From an uncultured Clostridia bacterium (GTDB taxonomy: Bacteria; Bacillota; Clostridia; Peptostreptococcales; Anaerovoracaceae), in assembly GCA_945830395.1 (NCBI GenBank), contig CALZYE010000009.1:1-64000 (forward strand): a DNA stretch of 64,000 nucleotides. The letters are read 5' to 3'. A program made the position numbers and the translations under genes. The notes below the pieces were generated by a model. It was given only the letters and a program-made list of their open reading frames with translations, was not told the DNA's origin and made no database searches. Within the stretch, counting starts at the first letter, position 1. Every line of letters starts with the position of its first letter. Shown here piece after piece: positions 43,502-55,000 of the stretch.

Positions 43502-43864
43502 ATGGATAAGAATCAGATAATTGAAGCTATCAAAAATATGTCCGTTCTTGAGTTGAACGAACTGGTTAAAGCTTGTGAAGAAGAATTTGGAGTATCTGCA
43601 GCAGCTCCTGTAGCAGTTGCCGGTGCAGCAGCAGCCGGCGGTGCTGAAGAGCAGACAGAATTCACGGTAGTTCTTAAGGAAGTTGGAGGCGAAAAGATTA
43701 AGGTAATCAAGGCTGTCAGAGAATTGACAGGTCTTGGGCTTAAAGAAGCTAAGGCTCTTGTTGACGGAGCTCCTGCAAACATTAAAGAAGGTGTTGAAAA
43801 GGCAGAAGCAGATGACATCAAAGCTAAACTTGAAGAAGTTGGAGCAGTTGTTGAATTTAAATAA
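43502..43864 (+). CDS. rplL: 50S ribosomal protein L7/L12
   Basis: 120 residues. N-terminal dimer helix, an Ala/Gly hinge at about 37-50, and C-terminal domain with [20 protein letters not shown]. Recruits translation factors. AGGAGG lies upstream. Confidence 0.99.
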   Translation: MDKNQIIEAIKNMSVLELNELVKACEEEFGVSAAAPVAVAGAAAAGGAEEQTEFTVVLKEVGGEKIKVIKAVRELTGLGLKEAKALVDGAPANIKEGVEKAEADDIKAKLEEVGAVVEFK

Positions 43865-43893
43865 TTCAAGGCCAATTGAATATTTGACTAAAT

Positions 43894-43926
43894 GGGCGTT
43901 CGGTTAGGACGCCCTTTTCTTTTTTT
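43894..43926 (+). terminator. Terminator of the rplKAJL operon
   Basis: GGGCGT (43894-43899) and ACGCCC (43909-43914), then TTTTCTTTTTTT. Confidence 0.85.
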
Positions 43927-44048
43927 GATTATGCCGCAAAAACAGGGAAATGATGTAATAGAGAGGAAAAATTTACAGGTTGACGATGGAATTCTTATAT
44001 GCTTAAATAGACTAAAGGGGGCATGCCATATTTGTTGCATGAAGATGT

Positions 44049-44378
44049 ATGTGGGAAATAATTATTGAAAAAAGTGCAAAGGACTACATGAAAAGGAAAA
44101 AGGCTGCAGATATTTATATAGAACCTATTGAGCGAAAGGTTTGCTGCAGTTCCTATGGGGATTTTACCGTTTCTACAAAGATAAAGGATAAAACTATGGA
44201 GTTTGAGGCAGTAGAAGTGGATGGTTATACCGTGCACATCTGCCCTGCGCTGCATGTAAAAGACAACAAGATTCAAATTGCTTGTGACAAGTTCATGATG
44301 TTTGAGAGACTTTACCTTAAAAATATTTCCTATGACTTTGGTCGAAACAGGCGCGGCGGTAGTTGCGAAAAATATTGA
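44049..44378 (+). CDS. Small CC-motif protein (CC/Se family-like)
   Basis: 109 residues. A Cys-Cys pair sits in ERKVCCSSYGDF near residue 32, with other Cys at CPALHV and ACDKFMMF. The layout resembles the 'CC/Se motif' (seleno)protein family of Clostridia, where the second residue may be selenocysteine; here both are ordinary Cys. Start ATG 44049 has a weak ribosome site. Function unknown. Confidence 0.55.
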   Translation: MWEIIIEKSAKDYMKRKKAADIYIEPIERKVCCSSYGDFTVSTKIKDKTMEFEAVEVDGYTVHICPALHVKDNKIQIACDKFMMFERLYLKNISYDFGRNRRGGSCEKY

Positions 44379-44544
44379 TATTCTGAAATTGTGTAGATTA
44401 ATTCAGTGAGTGTGGTTCTTGAGGAGGAAAAAATAATTTTGAATGTGAAGTCATAAGCAGCACTTGATATTTAAGTTGATTACAGTTATATTACTTGTAT
44501 AGACATATGTACAATTAAATATTTTACAGAATCACGGCATATTT

Positions 44545-44795
44545 AACAATATGCTTAAAAGGAATGAGGGAAACGGTGAACATCGCAAGGTGATGTAAAC
44601 CGATAGCAGCCTCGCGCTAACCGGCGCTGTGAGTGTGAGAGAGAACTGAAGAATTTCTTTATGCAATAGCGTAGATGAAGGGATTTTAACTCAAAGGAGT
44701 TTCCACTGTAGAAATATGGGAAGGTAAGTTTTCTCGCAGGATTTTTTCTTTAGCACAAGTCAGAAGACAGGTGATTCGAAGCAGCCCACTTTGAA
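44545..44795 (+). ncRNA. Cobalamin riboswitch
   Basis: Ordered landmarks of the class: GGGAAACGGTGAA at about 44568, GCAGCC and GCGCTAAC core, CCACTGTAG at about 44703, TGGGAAGG at about 44718, and AAGTCAGAAGACAGG at about 44757-44771 (the highly conserved AGYCAGGAGAC stretch). Binds adenosylcobalamin or a relative. It is followed by a terminator (44820-44854), then a large secreted-protein gene. Exact ends are approximate; a covariance search would fix them. Confidence 0.85.
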
Positions 44796-44819
44796 TTTGG
44801 GCGAGTGTTTTGGTATACG

Positions 44820-44854
44820 AAAACGGGGATACTTTGCGGTATCGTCGTTTTTTT
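44820..44854 (+). terminator. Riboswitch expression-platform terminator
   Basis: ACG and GATAC (44828-44832) pair with GTATC (44839-44843) and CGT, followed by seven T residues at about 44848-44854. With cobalamin bound, transcription is expected to stop here, 108 bases before the ATG. Confidence 0.75.
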
Positions 44855-44961
44855 GTATATGTTGGTGTGTGAAATTGCAGTAACTGCAAGGAAAGAAAGT
44901 TTAGTATTGAGTGATGGAAGACTGCTTTTGCGGGACTTCCCGTGTGGTGAGGAGGAATTTG

Positions 44962-47886
44962 ATGAATTACAGTTTGAAACTAAAGAAATTCATCGCAGGT
45001 TTTCTGACTGTTGTCATGATTGCGGCTTATATGCCTATGGTGACATTTGCGAAACCCGATGAGACGGCACAAGCTGTGCCCGAAAAAGATTGGAATTTCG
45101 ATGCTGCAACAGGAACTCTGAAGGGGTTTAACGGCGGCACGAGCTATGACAACCCTGTTGACATCGTTATCCCTGATACTATAAAAGGCGTTGAGGTTAA
45201 AAGTCTGGGCAAAGAGGCATTCAGATGGTCTGACAGCTCCTATGGAAAAAAGATAAAAAATCAGCTCAAATCGGTAAAACTTCCAAGTACTCTTGAAAAC
45301 ACCGGAACATGGGCATTTCAGGGAAATGACATCAAAAAAATTGTTATACCTAAGGGCGTAAAGGTTCTTGGAGAAAGAACATTCTTCGGCAATAAGAATT
45401 TAACGGATGTGACATTTGAGGAAGGAAACAGACTTAGCGAGGTAGGTCCGTCAGCTTTTTACACATGTTATTCTTTAGCGGATATTAAATTGCCATCAAG
45501 CGTTAAAAAAATAGGAGATTCTGCATTTAAGGAGACAGGATTCAAGAAAATTGAACTGCACGAAGGTATAACTGAAATAAACGATCAGGCCTTTGCGTTG
45601 GATACTTTTGCAGAGATAACCCTGCCTTCCACTGTTGAAATTATAGGTAAACCAAACGGTAAACCTAATACAGGAGTATTTTTCAGAAATTTTGAAAGCA
45701 TTACCCGTAATCAGTATGGAACAGCAAGCGGTCAGTTGATTTTTACCAAAATATTTGACAAATCGGGGAAAGCTACTGTGGAAAATACCAAAGGTGTAGT
45801 TAATCCGCAGCCGGTTACGATTAAATATCAAACAGAATCCGGTAAAGAACTTAAGGCGCCGGAAACTTTCACAGGTGCACAATACAACGATTTTGTAGAT
45901 AAGAAAGTAGTGCCGGGTGACGGACACTATTATACAGACTATAAAAACAATTATACCACTGCAAGCGTATACGATTCCGCGGAGAAAATGATCGGCGAAA
46001 ACTATTTTGCAGTGGGAAGAGAATACACTTTTAAGGCGCCTGAGGTTGCAGGTTATGCTGCTGTAAACGGAGAGGTTAAGAAGACTGTCACAAAAGAAGA
46101 ACACGAAGTGACATTTACTTATAAAGAAAGAGAAAAAGTTAAATTAACTACAAAGGGAGAGGGACTTACGGTAGAGCCGAACAAGAAAGAACTTCCGGAG
46201 GGAAGCGAAGTTACGGCCGTTATACATGAGCCTTCAAATAAAAAGATTAAAAGAGTAACTCTTAATAAAAAAGATATAACGAAAGAATTTAAGTTTGACG
46301 GCGTTGATCATATCTACAAATTCAAGATTGAAAGCGATACAGAGATAGAAGTAAGCTATAAAGAAGCTAAAAATAATGTAGAGCTTGAGCTTGATAAAAA
46401 AGATATTGATTTGGGAGGCAAGGTAAAGGCTGACATCATATACAGAGGAGAAAAGATAGAAAGCACCGAAAATACAGTTGATTACACATTTGCCGATAAT
46501 AAAAAAGTTGATGTTGATCATGAAAACGGTACTATAAAGCCTTTAGAAGCCGGAAAAATAAAAGTTACGGTAAGCCTTAAGAGACACCCTGAAATCAAAG
46601 CAAAGAAGGTTATAACGGTTCATCCTGTAAATGTAACAATCAGAATGGAGGATGTTAACAAAACTGTACTTCCGAAAACTCCAGTTGAAATAAGCAAACT
46701 TTATCTGGAAAAAGATAAAAACTACTACACGGATATAACCGTTAAAGATCCGGATCCGTTTATGGCGATGGAAACGGTTTTGAGAAAATATCTAAAAGTA
46801 AACACTGCAAAAAAAGATGAATTCGATTGTGGTGACAGTGGAAACTGGATGAGAATTCTGGGTAAAGACTTATGGAAGAACATAAATAAAGATGGCTCAC
46901 ATATGTTCTATGTTAACGGAGAATTGGCCAACGCAGGAGTTGGAGAACGGGCGTTAAAGGACGGTGATGATGTTTGCATATTCTACGAAGAAGATTGGAA
47001 GAACCCGTCATATCTCGGAATGTTTGAACAGGAGGATTATAAAATCAAAGAAGGAGAAACTGTATCTCTAAAGGTCCTGGGAAGACAGTATGTAATGGGA
47101 AATTCCGGCTCTGTTACTAAAGAAGCAGTTCCAATTAAAAATGCTACCCTTATGATTAACAATGATCCCGCAACATTGACAGGAGAAGTTTTCAGCGGAG
47201 AAGACGGAGTGATAGATCGTAGATTTGACACTCCGGGAACTTACTTTGTAAGTGCAGTGGGAGCAGGAGACATAAAGATTACTCGTCCGTATGCAAAAGT
47301 AGTCGTTATGCCTTCAAAATCGGAGCCGGAAGCACCTAAGCGTATAAAGACTGTAAATAAGTACAAGCAAAAGACCATAGAAGTGCATTATAGCAAAGTT
47401 AAGGATGCAGAAAAATATGATATTGCTTATAAAAATGTTAAAGATAAAGTTTGGAAGCACAAATACACTGCCAATGCTTCGATGTACAAGCTGAAAGGAT
47501 TAAAAGCAGGAAACCTTTACGCTGTAAAAGTTGCCGCCATGTCCAAGGTACATGATAAAATGATCGCAGGTAAGTACTCGAAAGTGTCGTATTCGTATTT
47601 TGCTGCTGTAAAGAAGATTAAATGCAAGGCGAAAAAATCCGGTATTGAGGTTTCGTTTAGTAAAGTGAAAGGCGCCGGCGGTTATGAACTGCTTGTCTAC
47701 ACAAATAAAAACCTAAAGGGCGGCAAAGTAGTTGTTCTGAAAGGAGCAGCAAAGACAAAGAAATTCATTAAAAAGATTAAAGGCAAGAAAACATATTTCG
47801 TAGCACTTCGCCCATACAAAACATATAAGGGCGTTAAGTATGCAGGAGTCCGTACCGGAATTAAAAAGGTTAATTTGAAAAAATAG
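44962..47886 (+). CDS. Exported LRR/DUF4430 protein, cobalamin-regulated
   Basis: 974 residues from ATG 44962 behind GGAGG. Signal peptide AGFLTVVMIAAYMPMVTFA. BspA-type LRR_5 repeats at about 60-230 (PSTLENTGTWAFQGNDIKKI pattern), a MucBP-like strand block at about 275-400, a Big-like segment around 475-555, then a DUF4430-type domain at about 590-690 (METVLRKYLKV, NWMRILGK, HMFYVNGEL, DGDDVCIFYEED). After that, a possible peptidase-associated beta block and two FN3-like repeats with KVKDAEKYDIAYKNV and KVKGAGGYELLVYT. No LPXTG-like anchor is visible. DUF4430 is related to the transcobalamin C-terminal domain, and the riboswitch upstream supports a role in binding cobalamin at or near the surface. 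Confidence 0.85.
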   Translation: MNYSLKLKKFIAGFLTVVMIAAYMPMVTFAKPDETAQAVPEKDWNFDAATGTLKGFNGGTSYDNPVDIVIPDTIKGVEVKSLGKEAFRWSDSSYGKKIKNQLKSVKLPSTLENTGTWAFQGNDIKKIVIPKGVKVLGERTFFGNKNLTDVTFEEGNRLSEVGPSAFYTCYSLADIKLPSSVKKIGDSAFKETGFKKIELHEGITEINDQAFALDTFAEITLPSTVEIIGKPNGKPNTGVFFRNFESITRNQYGTASGQLIFTKIFDKSGKATVENTKGVVNPQPVTIKYQTESGKELKAPETFTGAQYNDFVDKKVVPGDGHYYTDYKNNYTTASVYDSAEKMIGENYFAVGREYTFKAPEVAGYAAVNGEVKKTVTKEEHEVTFTYKEREKVKLTTKGEGLTVEPNKKELPEGSEVTAVIHEPSNKKIKRVTLNKKDITKEFKFDGVDHIYKFKIESDTEIEVSYKEAKNNVELELDKKDIDLGGKVKADIIYRGEKIESTENTVDYTFADNKKVDVDHENGTIKPLEAGKIKVTVSLKRHPEIKAKKVITVHPVNVTIRMEDVNKTVLPKTPVEISKLYLEKDKNYYTDITVKDPDPFMAMETVLRKYLKVNTAKKDEFDCGDSGNWMRILGKDLWKNINKDGSHMFYVNGELANAGVGERALKDGDDVCIFYEEDWKNPSYLGMFEQEDYKIKEGETVSLKVLGRQYVMGNSGSVTKEAVPIKNATLMINNDPATLTGEVFSGEDGVIDRRFDTPGTYFVSAVGAGDIKITRPYAKVVVMPSKSEPEAPKRIKTVNKYKQKTIEVHYSKVKDAEKYDIAYKNVKDKVWKHKYTANASMYKLKGLKAGNLYAVKVAAMSKVHDKMIAGKYSKVSYSYFAAVKKIKCKAKKSGIEVSFSKVKGAGGYELLVYTNKNLKGGKVVVLKGAAKTKKFIKKIKGKKTYFVALRPYKTYKGVKYAGVRTGIKKVNLKK

Positions 47887-47958
47887 CAGCAAATAGCTTT
47901 ATTATGATTTCGTGCTTTGAGGCGGAAAGCAGAAACGAAAATTAAGTTAAAAAGATGC

Positions 47959-47998
47959 GGAGGAACTTGAATACATACATCGAGTTCCTCCCTTTCTT
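47959..47998 (+). terminator. Terminator of the LRR/DUF4430 gene
   Basis: GGAGGAACT (47959-47967) pairs with AGTTCCTCC (47983-47991), then CTTTCTTTT. Confidence 0.85.
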
Positions 47999-48039
47999 TT
48001 AAATTTTTAGGGGAGTCAGTTTTTTTATAAAAATCATGC

Positions 48040-48100
48040 CGGAGAAATCTCCGTTCATATACTCTTACTCTATACTCTTGCTTTATAAAAATTACGATAT
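48040..48100. repeat. Repeated motif upstream of rpoB (copy 2)
   Basis: GAGAAATCTCC then TACTCTTACTCTATACTCTTG and TATAAAAATTA; about 60 bases very similar to 40136-40200. Confidence 0.55.
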
Positions 48101-48155
48101 TATTTAAGTAGCATTTACTATTGACTTTTAGGATCACAAAATCTTCCATAAGTAC

Positions 48156-48184
48156 TTGACGATTTGACAAATGTGAGCTATAAT
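48156..48184 (+). promoter_or_regulatory. rpoB promoter
   Basis: TTGACG (48156-48161), 17-base spacer, TATAAT (48179-48184). A strong sigma-A type promoter for rpoBC. Confidence 0.8.
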
Positions 48185-48194
48185 ATTAGACTGC

Positions 48195-48234
48195 CATGCG
48201 AGTATAGTTAGCCGGGATGAGCTAATGGCGCATG
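48195..48234 (+). other. Stem-loop in the rpoB leader
   Basis: CATGCG (48195-48200) pairs with CGCATG (48229-48234), and TTAGC pairs with GCTAA inside. Further GAGC/GCTC pairing continues to about 48285. The leader is over 130 nt and well structured; it may be an autogenous control site. Confidence 0.5.
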
Positions 48235-48327
48235 AGCTTGGTTGTGATGGGAAAATCCGTTGCAATGAGCGAGCTTAACGCGAGCTCCGACACTTTTAAC
48301 TCAAGTAGAAAATAAGGAGTGATAGGA

Positions 48328-51300
48328 ATGCCAAAACCAATCCAAGTTGGTAGAAAAGAAAGAATGTCTTACGGGAAGATCAATGAAGTTGGGACTATGC
48401 CGAACTTAATCGATATTCAGACAAAATCCTATGATTGGTTTCTAAAGGAAGGTCTTAATGAAGTTTTTGAAGACATTTCCCCAATCAGAGACTATGCAGG
48501 GAATTTGAGCCTTGAATTTATTGATTACTCTTTGAGCGACCCTCCTAAGTACGCCCAGGAGGAATGTAAAGAGAGAGATGTTACATATGCAGCTCCGTTG
48601 AAGGTAAGAGTTCGCCTTGTTAACCGCGAGACAGGTGAAGTTAAAGAGCAGGAAGTTTTTATGGGGGACTTCCCTTTAATGACCGAAAAAGGAACATTCA
48701 TCTACAATGGTGCGGAGAGAGTCATCGTGACACAGCTTGTTCGTTCCCCCGGACCATATTTTGATGTAGAAAGAGACAAGTCAGGAACCCAGCTTTATTC
48801 ATCTCAGATTATACCTAACAGGGGCGCTTGGATTGAATATGAAACAGACTCAAACGAAATACTGTCGGTGAGAGTTGATCGCACGAGAAAACAACCTTTG
48901 ACAACCCTTTTAAGAGCTCTTGGAATGGGAAGCGATGAGGAGATTTTGCGTACATTCGGTCCCGACAGCAGATTGATGAAAACCTTAGAAAAGGATACTA
49001 CTACAGATTATGAATCCGGACTGAAGGAAATATACAAGAAACTGAGACCGGGCGAACCGCCCACATTTGACAGTGCAAAATCTTTGCTGAACTCCTTGTT
49101 TTATGATGCGAAAAGGTACGACCTTGCCCATGTGGGCAGATATAAATATAACAAGAAGCTTGGACTTTCAAATCGTTTGGTTGATGTGGTTTCCGCAGAG
49201 GATGTAATAGACCCTAATACAGGTGAAATTATAGTCGAAGCAGGAGAAATCATCTCCAGAAAACTGGGGAAGGTCATCGAAAACGCAGGCGTTAATTCCG
49301 TTCTTGTTTACGGCAAGTCGAGGGGAACCGTTGACGAAAATGTGGAAACTAAAGTCATAGGGAACCAATTTGTGGAAATAGCTCTTTATGTAGAAGAGGA
49401 AGATATACCTGCAAAGATGCCGAAACAGGTTTATTATCCGGTTTTGAGAGAGATTCTTGACGAAGAGCTTACAGGACAGACGCTTAAGAACCGCCTGAAA
49501 GAGAGAAAAGATGAGCTTGTACCTAAACATGTGATAATGGCAGATATTATAGCTTCAGTGAGCTATCTTTTGAATCTGAATTACGAGGTAGGTGCGACTG
49601 ACGATATAGACCATTTAGGAAACCGCAGACTCAGAACTGTGGGAGAACTTCTTCAAAATCAGTTCAGAATCGGTCTTGCAAGGATGGAGAGAGTTGTAAA
49701 AGAGAGAATGACTGTCTTGGAACAGGAGGCCACAACACCGCAGGCGCTTATGAATATCAGACCTGTAACTGCTGCAATTAAAGAGTTTTTTGGAAGTTCT
49801 CAGCTGTCGCAGTTCATGGATCAGAACAATCCTCTTGCAGAGCTTACGCATAAGAGGAGGCTGTCCGCTCTTGGACCGGGAGGCCTGTCCAGAGAGAGAG
49901 CGGGATTTGAGGTTCGAGATATTCACCAGTCTCACTATGGAAGAATGTGTCCGATTGAGACTCCCGAAGGTCCGAATATCGGTCTCATAGGTTCGCTTAC
50001 GACTTACGGAATAATCAACGAATATGGATTCATCGAAACGCCGTATAGAGTTGTTGACAAAGAAAGTGGAAGAGTTACAGAAGAGATTAAATATATTTCC
50101 GCTGATGAGGAAGAACTTTTAATCGTTGCCCAGGCAAATGAACCTTTGGATTCAGAGGGTCACTTTGTTAACGAGAAAGTCGCTGCCAGAGGTGTGGGTG
50201 GTGAGATTACGATGTTTTCAAGGGACAAGGTGGACATGATGGATGTGTCGCCTAAGCAGGTAGTATCGGTTGCCACCGCTATGATTCCTTTCCTTGAAAA
50301 CGACGATGCCAACCGTGCCCTGATGGGTTCAAACATGCAGCGCCAGGCAGTACCTCTTTTGGTTACGGAAGCACCTTATGTAGGAACAGGAATAGAATAC
50401 AAGGCAGCCAGAGATTCAGGCGTGGTTATTCTTGCAGAAAATTCGGGAACGGTAGAATTCGTGGACGCTGAAAATATCAGAATCAGACGGGATGATGATA
50501 ACGGCGTGGATGAATATAAACTGCTGAAATTCAAGCGTTCTAACCAGGGAACCTGCATTAACCAGAGATCTATCGTAGCTCACGGCGAGCATATTGAGAA
50601 GGGCGAGGTTATTGCCGACGGACCTTCAACTGAACTTGGTGAAATAGCACTCGGAAAGAATCTTCTCATCGGTTTTATGACATGGGAAGGCTATAACTAC
50701 GAGGATGCTATTATATTGAATGAAAGAATGGTTATGAACGATGTTCTCACATCGCTTCATATCGTTGAATATGAGTCCGAAGCAAGGGATACCAAGCTTG
50801 GACCTGAAGAAATCACAAGGGATCTTCCGAATGTCGGAGACGAAGCTCTTAAAGACCTTGATGAAGAGGGAATAATCCGTGTGGGTGCAGAGGTAAATTC
50901 TACTGACATACTGGTAGGAAAGACTACACCAAAGGGTGAAAACGATGTTATTCCTGAGGAAAGATTGCTTCGTTCCATCTTTGGTGATAAGGCTCGTGAA
51001 GTCAGAGATACTTCCCTAAGAGTTCCTCACGGAGAACAGGGCATAGTAGTTGAGGTAAGAGTTTTCTCAAGGGAAAACGGAGATGAGCTGCCGCCGGGAG
51101 TTTCCAAATTAGTCAGATGTTATATTGCAACCAAGAGAAAAATTCAGGTTGGAGATAAGATGGCAGGGCGCCACGGAAACAAAGGTGTTATATCGAGAAT
51201 TTTGCCGGAGGAGGACATGCCGTTTATGGAGAACGGACAGCCTCTTCAGGTAATGCTTAACCCGTTGGGCGTACCGTCCCGAATGAATGTAGGGCAGGTG

Positions 51301-52008
51301 CTTGAAGTACATCTTGGTCTTGCAGCTAAGAAGAAGGGGTGGTACATTGCAACACCCGTATTTGACGGTGCCCACGAAAGTGATATCCGTGCGCTTCTTG
51401 AGGAGTGCGGATATTCAGAGAGCGGAAAACTTCGCCTGAGAGACGGACGCACGGGAGAATACTTCGATAAACCTGTTACGGTGGGATACATGTATATGTT
51501 GAAACTTCACCATCTGGTTGACGACAAGATTCATGCAAGAAGTACAGGACCGTATTCCCTTGTAACCCAGCAGCCACTTGGCGGAAAAGCACAGTTTGGA
51601 GGACAGCGTTTCGGAGAAATGGAAGTTTGGGCGCTGGAAGCTTACGGTGCCGCTTACACGCTTCAGGAGATTTTGACAGTCAAATCCGATGATATTGTCG
51701 GTCGTGTTAAGACCTATGAAGCTATAGTTAAGGGCGAGAACATACAGGAACCGGGAATCCCTGAATCCTTCAAGGTTTTGATTAAGGAACTTCAGTCTTT
51801 GGCGTTGGATGTACGCGTTCTTGCGGAAAATGACGAAGAAATTGAACTGAAAGAAATGTCCGATTACGAGGATAACAATAATATAAACAGTATATTGAGG
51901 AAAACATCTCATTTGGAAAGCGATGAACAGATTTTGAACAGTGGATTCGTTGAGGAATCTACCGCAGATGATGAAGGTTTCAACAGTCCGACAAATGAAG
52001 AAATGTAG
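48328..52008 (+). CDS. rpoB: RNA polymerase beta subunit
   Basis: 1226 residues from ATG 48328 behind AAGGAG. Conserved RpoB blocks present, including the rifampicin region [33 protein letters not shown] and the C-terminal [24 protein letters not shown]. Catalytic core of transcription. Full-length; rpoC follows by 17 bases. Confidence 0.99.
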   Translation: MPKPIQVGRKERMSYGKINEVGTMPNLIDIQTKSYDWFLKEGLNEVFEDISPIRDYAGNLSLEFIDYSLSDPPKYAQEECKERDVTYAAPLKVRVRLVNRETGEVKEQEVFMGDFPLMTEKGTFIYNGAERVIVTQLVRSPGPYFDVERDKSGTQLYSSQIIPNRGAWIEYETDSNEILSVRVDRTRKQPLTTLLRALGMGSDEEILRTFGPDSRLMKTLEKDTTTDYESGLKEIYKKLRPGEPPTFDSAKSLLNSLFYDAKRYDLAHVGRYKYNKKLGLSNRLVDVVSAEDVIDPNTGEIIVEAGEIISRKLGKVIENAGVNSVLVYGKSRGTVDENVETKVIGNQFVEIALYVEEEDIPAKMPKQVYYPVLREILDEELTGQTLKNRLKERKDELVPKHVIMADIIASVSYLLNLNYEVGATDDIDHLGNRRLRTVGELLQNQFRIGLARMERVVKERMTVLEQEATTPQALMNIRPVTAAIKEFFGSSQLSQFMDQNNPLAELTHKRRLSALGPGGLSRERAGFEVRDIHQSHYGRMCPIETPEGPNIGLIGSLTTYGIINEYGFIETPYRVVDKESGRVTEEIKYISADEEELLIVAQANEPLDSEGHFVNEKVAARGVGGEITMFSRDKVDMMDVSPKQVVSVATAMIPFLENDDANRALMGSNMQRQAVPLLVTEAPYVGTGIEYKAARDSGVVILAENSGTVEFVDAENIRIRRDDDNGVDEYKLLKFKRSNQGTCINQRSIVAHGEHIEKGEVIADGPSTELGEIALGKNLLIGFMTWEGYNYEDAIILNERMVMNDVLTSLHIVEYESEARDTKLGPEEITRDLPNVGDEALKDLDEEGIIRVGAEVNSTDILVGKTTPKGENDVIPEERLLRSIFGDKAREVRDTSLRVPHGEQGIVVEVRVFSRENGDELPPGVSKLVRCYIATKRKIQVGDKMAGRHGNKGVISRILPEEDMPFMENGQPLQVMLNPLGVPSRMNVGQVLEVHLGLAAKKKGWYIATPVFDGAHESDIRALLEECGYSESGKLRLRDGRTGEYFDKPVTVGYMYMLKLHHLVDDKIHARSTGPYSLVTQQPLGGKAQFGGQRFGEMEVWALEAYGAAYTLQEILTVKSDDIVGRVKTYEAIVKGENIQEPGIPESFKVLIKELQSLALDVRVLAENDEEIELKEMSDYEDNNNINSILRKTSHLESDEQILNSGFVEESTADDEGFNSPTNEEM

Positions 52009-52025
52009 GAAAGGGGAGTAAATCT

Positions 52026-55000
52026 GTGGCTGAAAATACAAATAACAACGGATATTTAGAATCAAGCACCTTTGAGTCTTTGCAGATCAGACTTGCATCG
52101 ACAGATAAGATTCTTGAGTGGTCATACGGTGAGGTAACAAAGCCTGAAACCATAAATTACAGAACCCTTAAGCCTGAACGGGACGGTCTGTTTTGCGAAA
52201 GGATCTTTGGACCTACCAAAGACTGGGAATGCCATTGCAGAAAATATAAGAGCATAACACATAAGGGCATTATATGCGATAGATGTGGAGTAGAGGTTAC
52301 CAAGGCAAAGGTTAGAAGAGAGAGAATGGGGCACATAAAACTTGCTGCTCCGGTTTCTCATATCTGGTATTTCAAAGGAATTCCATCGAGAATGGGACTG
52401 GTTTTGGAAATGACACCAAGAAACCTGGAGAGAATTCTTTACTTTGCTTCCTATGTAGTTCTTGATCCGGGAGATACCAAGGTTACAGGACTTGTGGAAA
52501 AACAGATTCTGTCCGAACAGGAGTATCGGGATGCAAAAGCTGCGTATGGAAATGCTTTCAGAGCCGGAATGGGCGCTGAGGCGGTAAAGGAGCTTCTGAA
52601 GAAAATAGATTTAGATGCGCTTTCCGTAGTCCTTAGAAAAGACCTGAGAGAAGCCTCCGGTCAGAAAAAAATTAAGTTAATCAGACGGCTTGAGGTTGTT
52701 GAAGCGCTTAGACTTTCCGGAAACCGCCCCGAGTGGATGATACTCGATGTAATTCCTGTAATTCCACCGGATCTCAGACCTATGGTTCAGCTTGACGGCG
52801 GCAGATTCGCCACATCGGATTTGAACGATCTTTACAGAAGAGTTATCAATCGCAACAACAGATTGAACAGGCTCCTTGAACTTGGAGCTCCTGATATCAT
52901 CGTCAGAAATGAAAAGAGAATGCTTCAGGAAGCCGTAGACTCGTTGATTGACAACGGAAGGCGCGGAAGAGCCGTAACGGGACCGGGCGGCCGTGCTTTG
53001 AAATCCCTTTCTGATATGCTGAAGGGTAAGCAGGGGAGGTTCCGTCAGAACTTACTGGGTAAGCGTGTTGACTATTCAGGTCGTTCCGTAATCGTGGTAG
53101 GTCCGGAACTGAAATTCTATCAGTGCGGATTGCCTAAGAAGATGGCTCTGGAACTGTTCAAACCTTTCATCATGAAAGAACTTGTTGAGCAGGGCTTTGC
53201 ACACAACATCAAGAATGCAAAGCGCATGGTGGAAAAGGTGAAACCTGAAGTTTGGGATGTGCTTGAAGGCGTGATCAAAGAGCATCCGGTGATGCTTAAC
53301 CGTGCTCCTACGCTGCACAGACTGGGTATTCAGGCTTTTGAACCTGTTCTTGTAGAGGGCAAGGCAATAAAACTTCATCCTTTGGTTTGTACGGCGTTTA
53401 ATGCCGACTTCGACGGTGACCAGATGGCTGTCCATGTACCTTTGTCTGTTGAAGCTCAGGCAGAGGCAAGATTCCTCATGCTATCTGTAAATAATATTTT
53501 GGCGCCGAAAGACGGATCTCCGATTACCACACCTACTCAGGATATGATTTTGGGAGCTTACTACCTGACATATCCCGGAACCTGCAAGAAAGTTGAGACG
53601 GCAGGCGGCAAGGAAAAAATTTCGTACAGTATGGACGAGTTCAGCGATAAAAAAATCGATGAAAAGAACAAGGCAGAAGGTTTTGTGCGCATTCCTGAAA
53701 AGGGAGACAATAAGGTGTTTACCGATATGGATGAGATGCTGATGGCATATCAAAATGGTGTTGTAAGCCTTCATGCCAAGGTAAAAGTTCGCGTGTATTT
53801 GGACGAAAACGATCACGGCAAGATTGTTGAATCCACAGTGGGAAGGTTTATCTTCAACCAGGGGATTCCTCAGGATCTTGGATTTATCGACAGAAGTGTG
53901 GACAAGTATTCTCTTGAAATCAACGCACTTTGCGGAAAGAAAAAGCTTGGAGAAATCATCGATCATTGTTACAGAGTTCATGAGAACACAGGCACTGTTT
54001 TGATGCTGGATTATATTAAATCCATCGGATACAGATATTCCACAAAGGCTGCAGTTTCCATCGGTATTTCCGATATGAAAATTCCTGACAGCAAGTGGGA
54101 GATAATCGATGCCGCACAGAAACGGGTTGATAAATACGAAAAAGAATATAGAAGAGGTACTATCACAAACAATGAAAGGGTTAACAACCTGGTAGAAACA
54201 TGGAACAAGGCGACGGATCAGATTGGAGATGCGCTGATGGATTCTTTGGAGCCGGGAAACAACCTTAATATCATGGCCACATCCGGCGCCCGCGGCAGCA
54301 AGAACCAGATTAGACAGATCGGCGGAATGCGTGGTCTTATGGGTACAGCTACAGGTAAGACTGTGGAAATTCCTATCAAGGCGAACTTCCGTGAAGGACT
54401 TTCAATTTTGGAATATTTTATTTCATCCAACGGTGCAAGAAAAGGTCTTGCCGATACAGCCCTCAGAACAGCCGACTCGGGTTATCTGACCAGAAGGCTT
54501 GTGGATGTATCTCATAATGTCATTGTTCGCGACTATGACTGCGGATCCGAAGACGGCGTTGAAGTATCGGCATTTGTTGACGGAAAGGAAATTCTTGAAA
54601 ATCTAAGCGACAGAATTGTGGGAAGAACAGCTGCAGAGGATGTAGTAGACGAGAAAACGAAAGAAGTTCTCGTTGAAAAAGGCACTGAAATAGATGATAT
54701 GACGGCAAAAGAAATTGAAAACCGCGGAATTGAAACGGTTAAGATTCGCTCCATCATGACCTGCAGAAGCAAGAGCGGCGTTTGTGCCAAGTGCTATGGA
54801 AGAAATCTCGCTACGGGAGAAGAGGTTAATATCGGAGAAGCTGTCGGTATCACTGCGGCTCAGTCGATAGGTGAACCGGGTACTCAGCTGACCATGAGAA
54901 CCTTCCATACAGGAGGCGTAGCCGGATCCGATATTACACAGGGTCTTCCGAGGGTGGAGGAACTGTTTGAAGCCAGAAAACCTAAGGGACTTGCGGAAAT

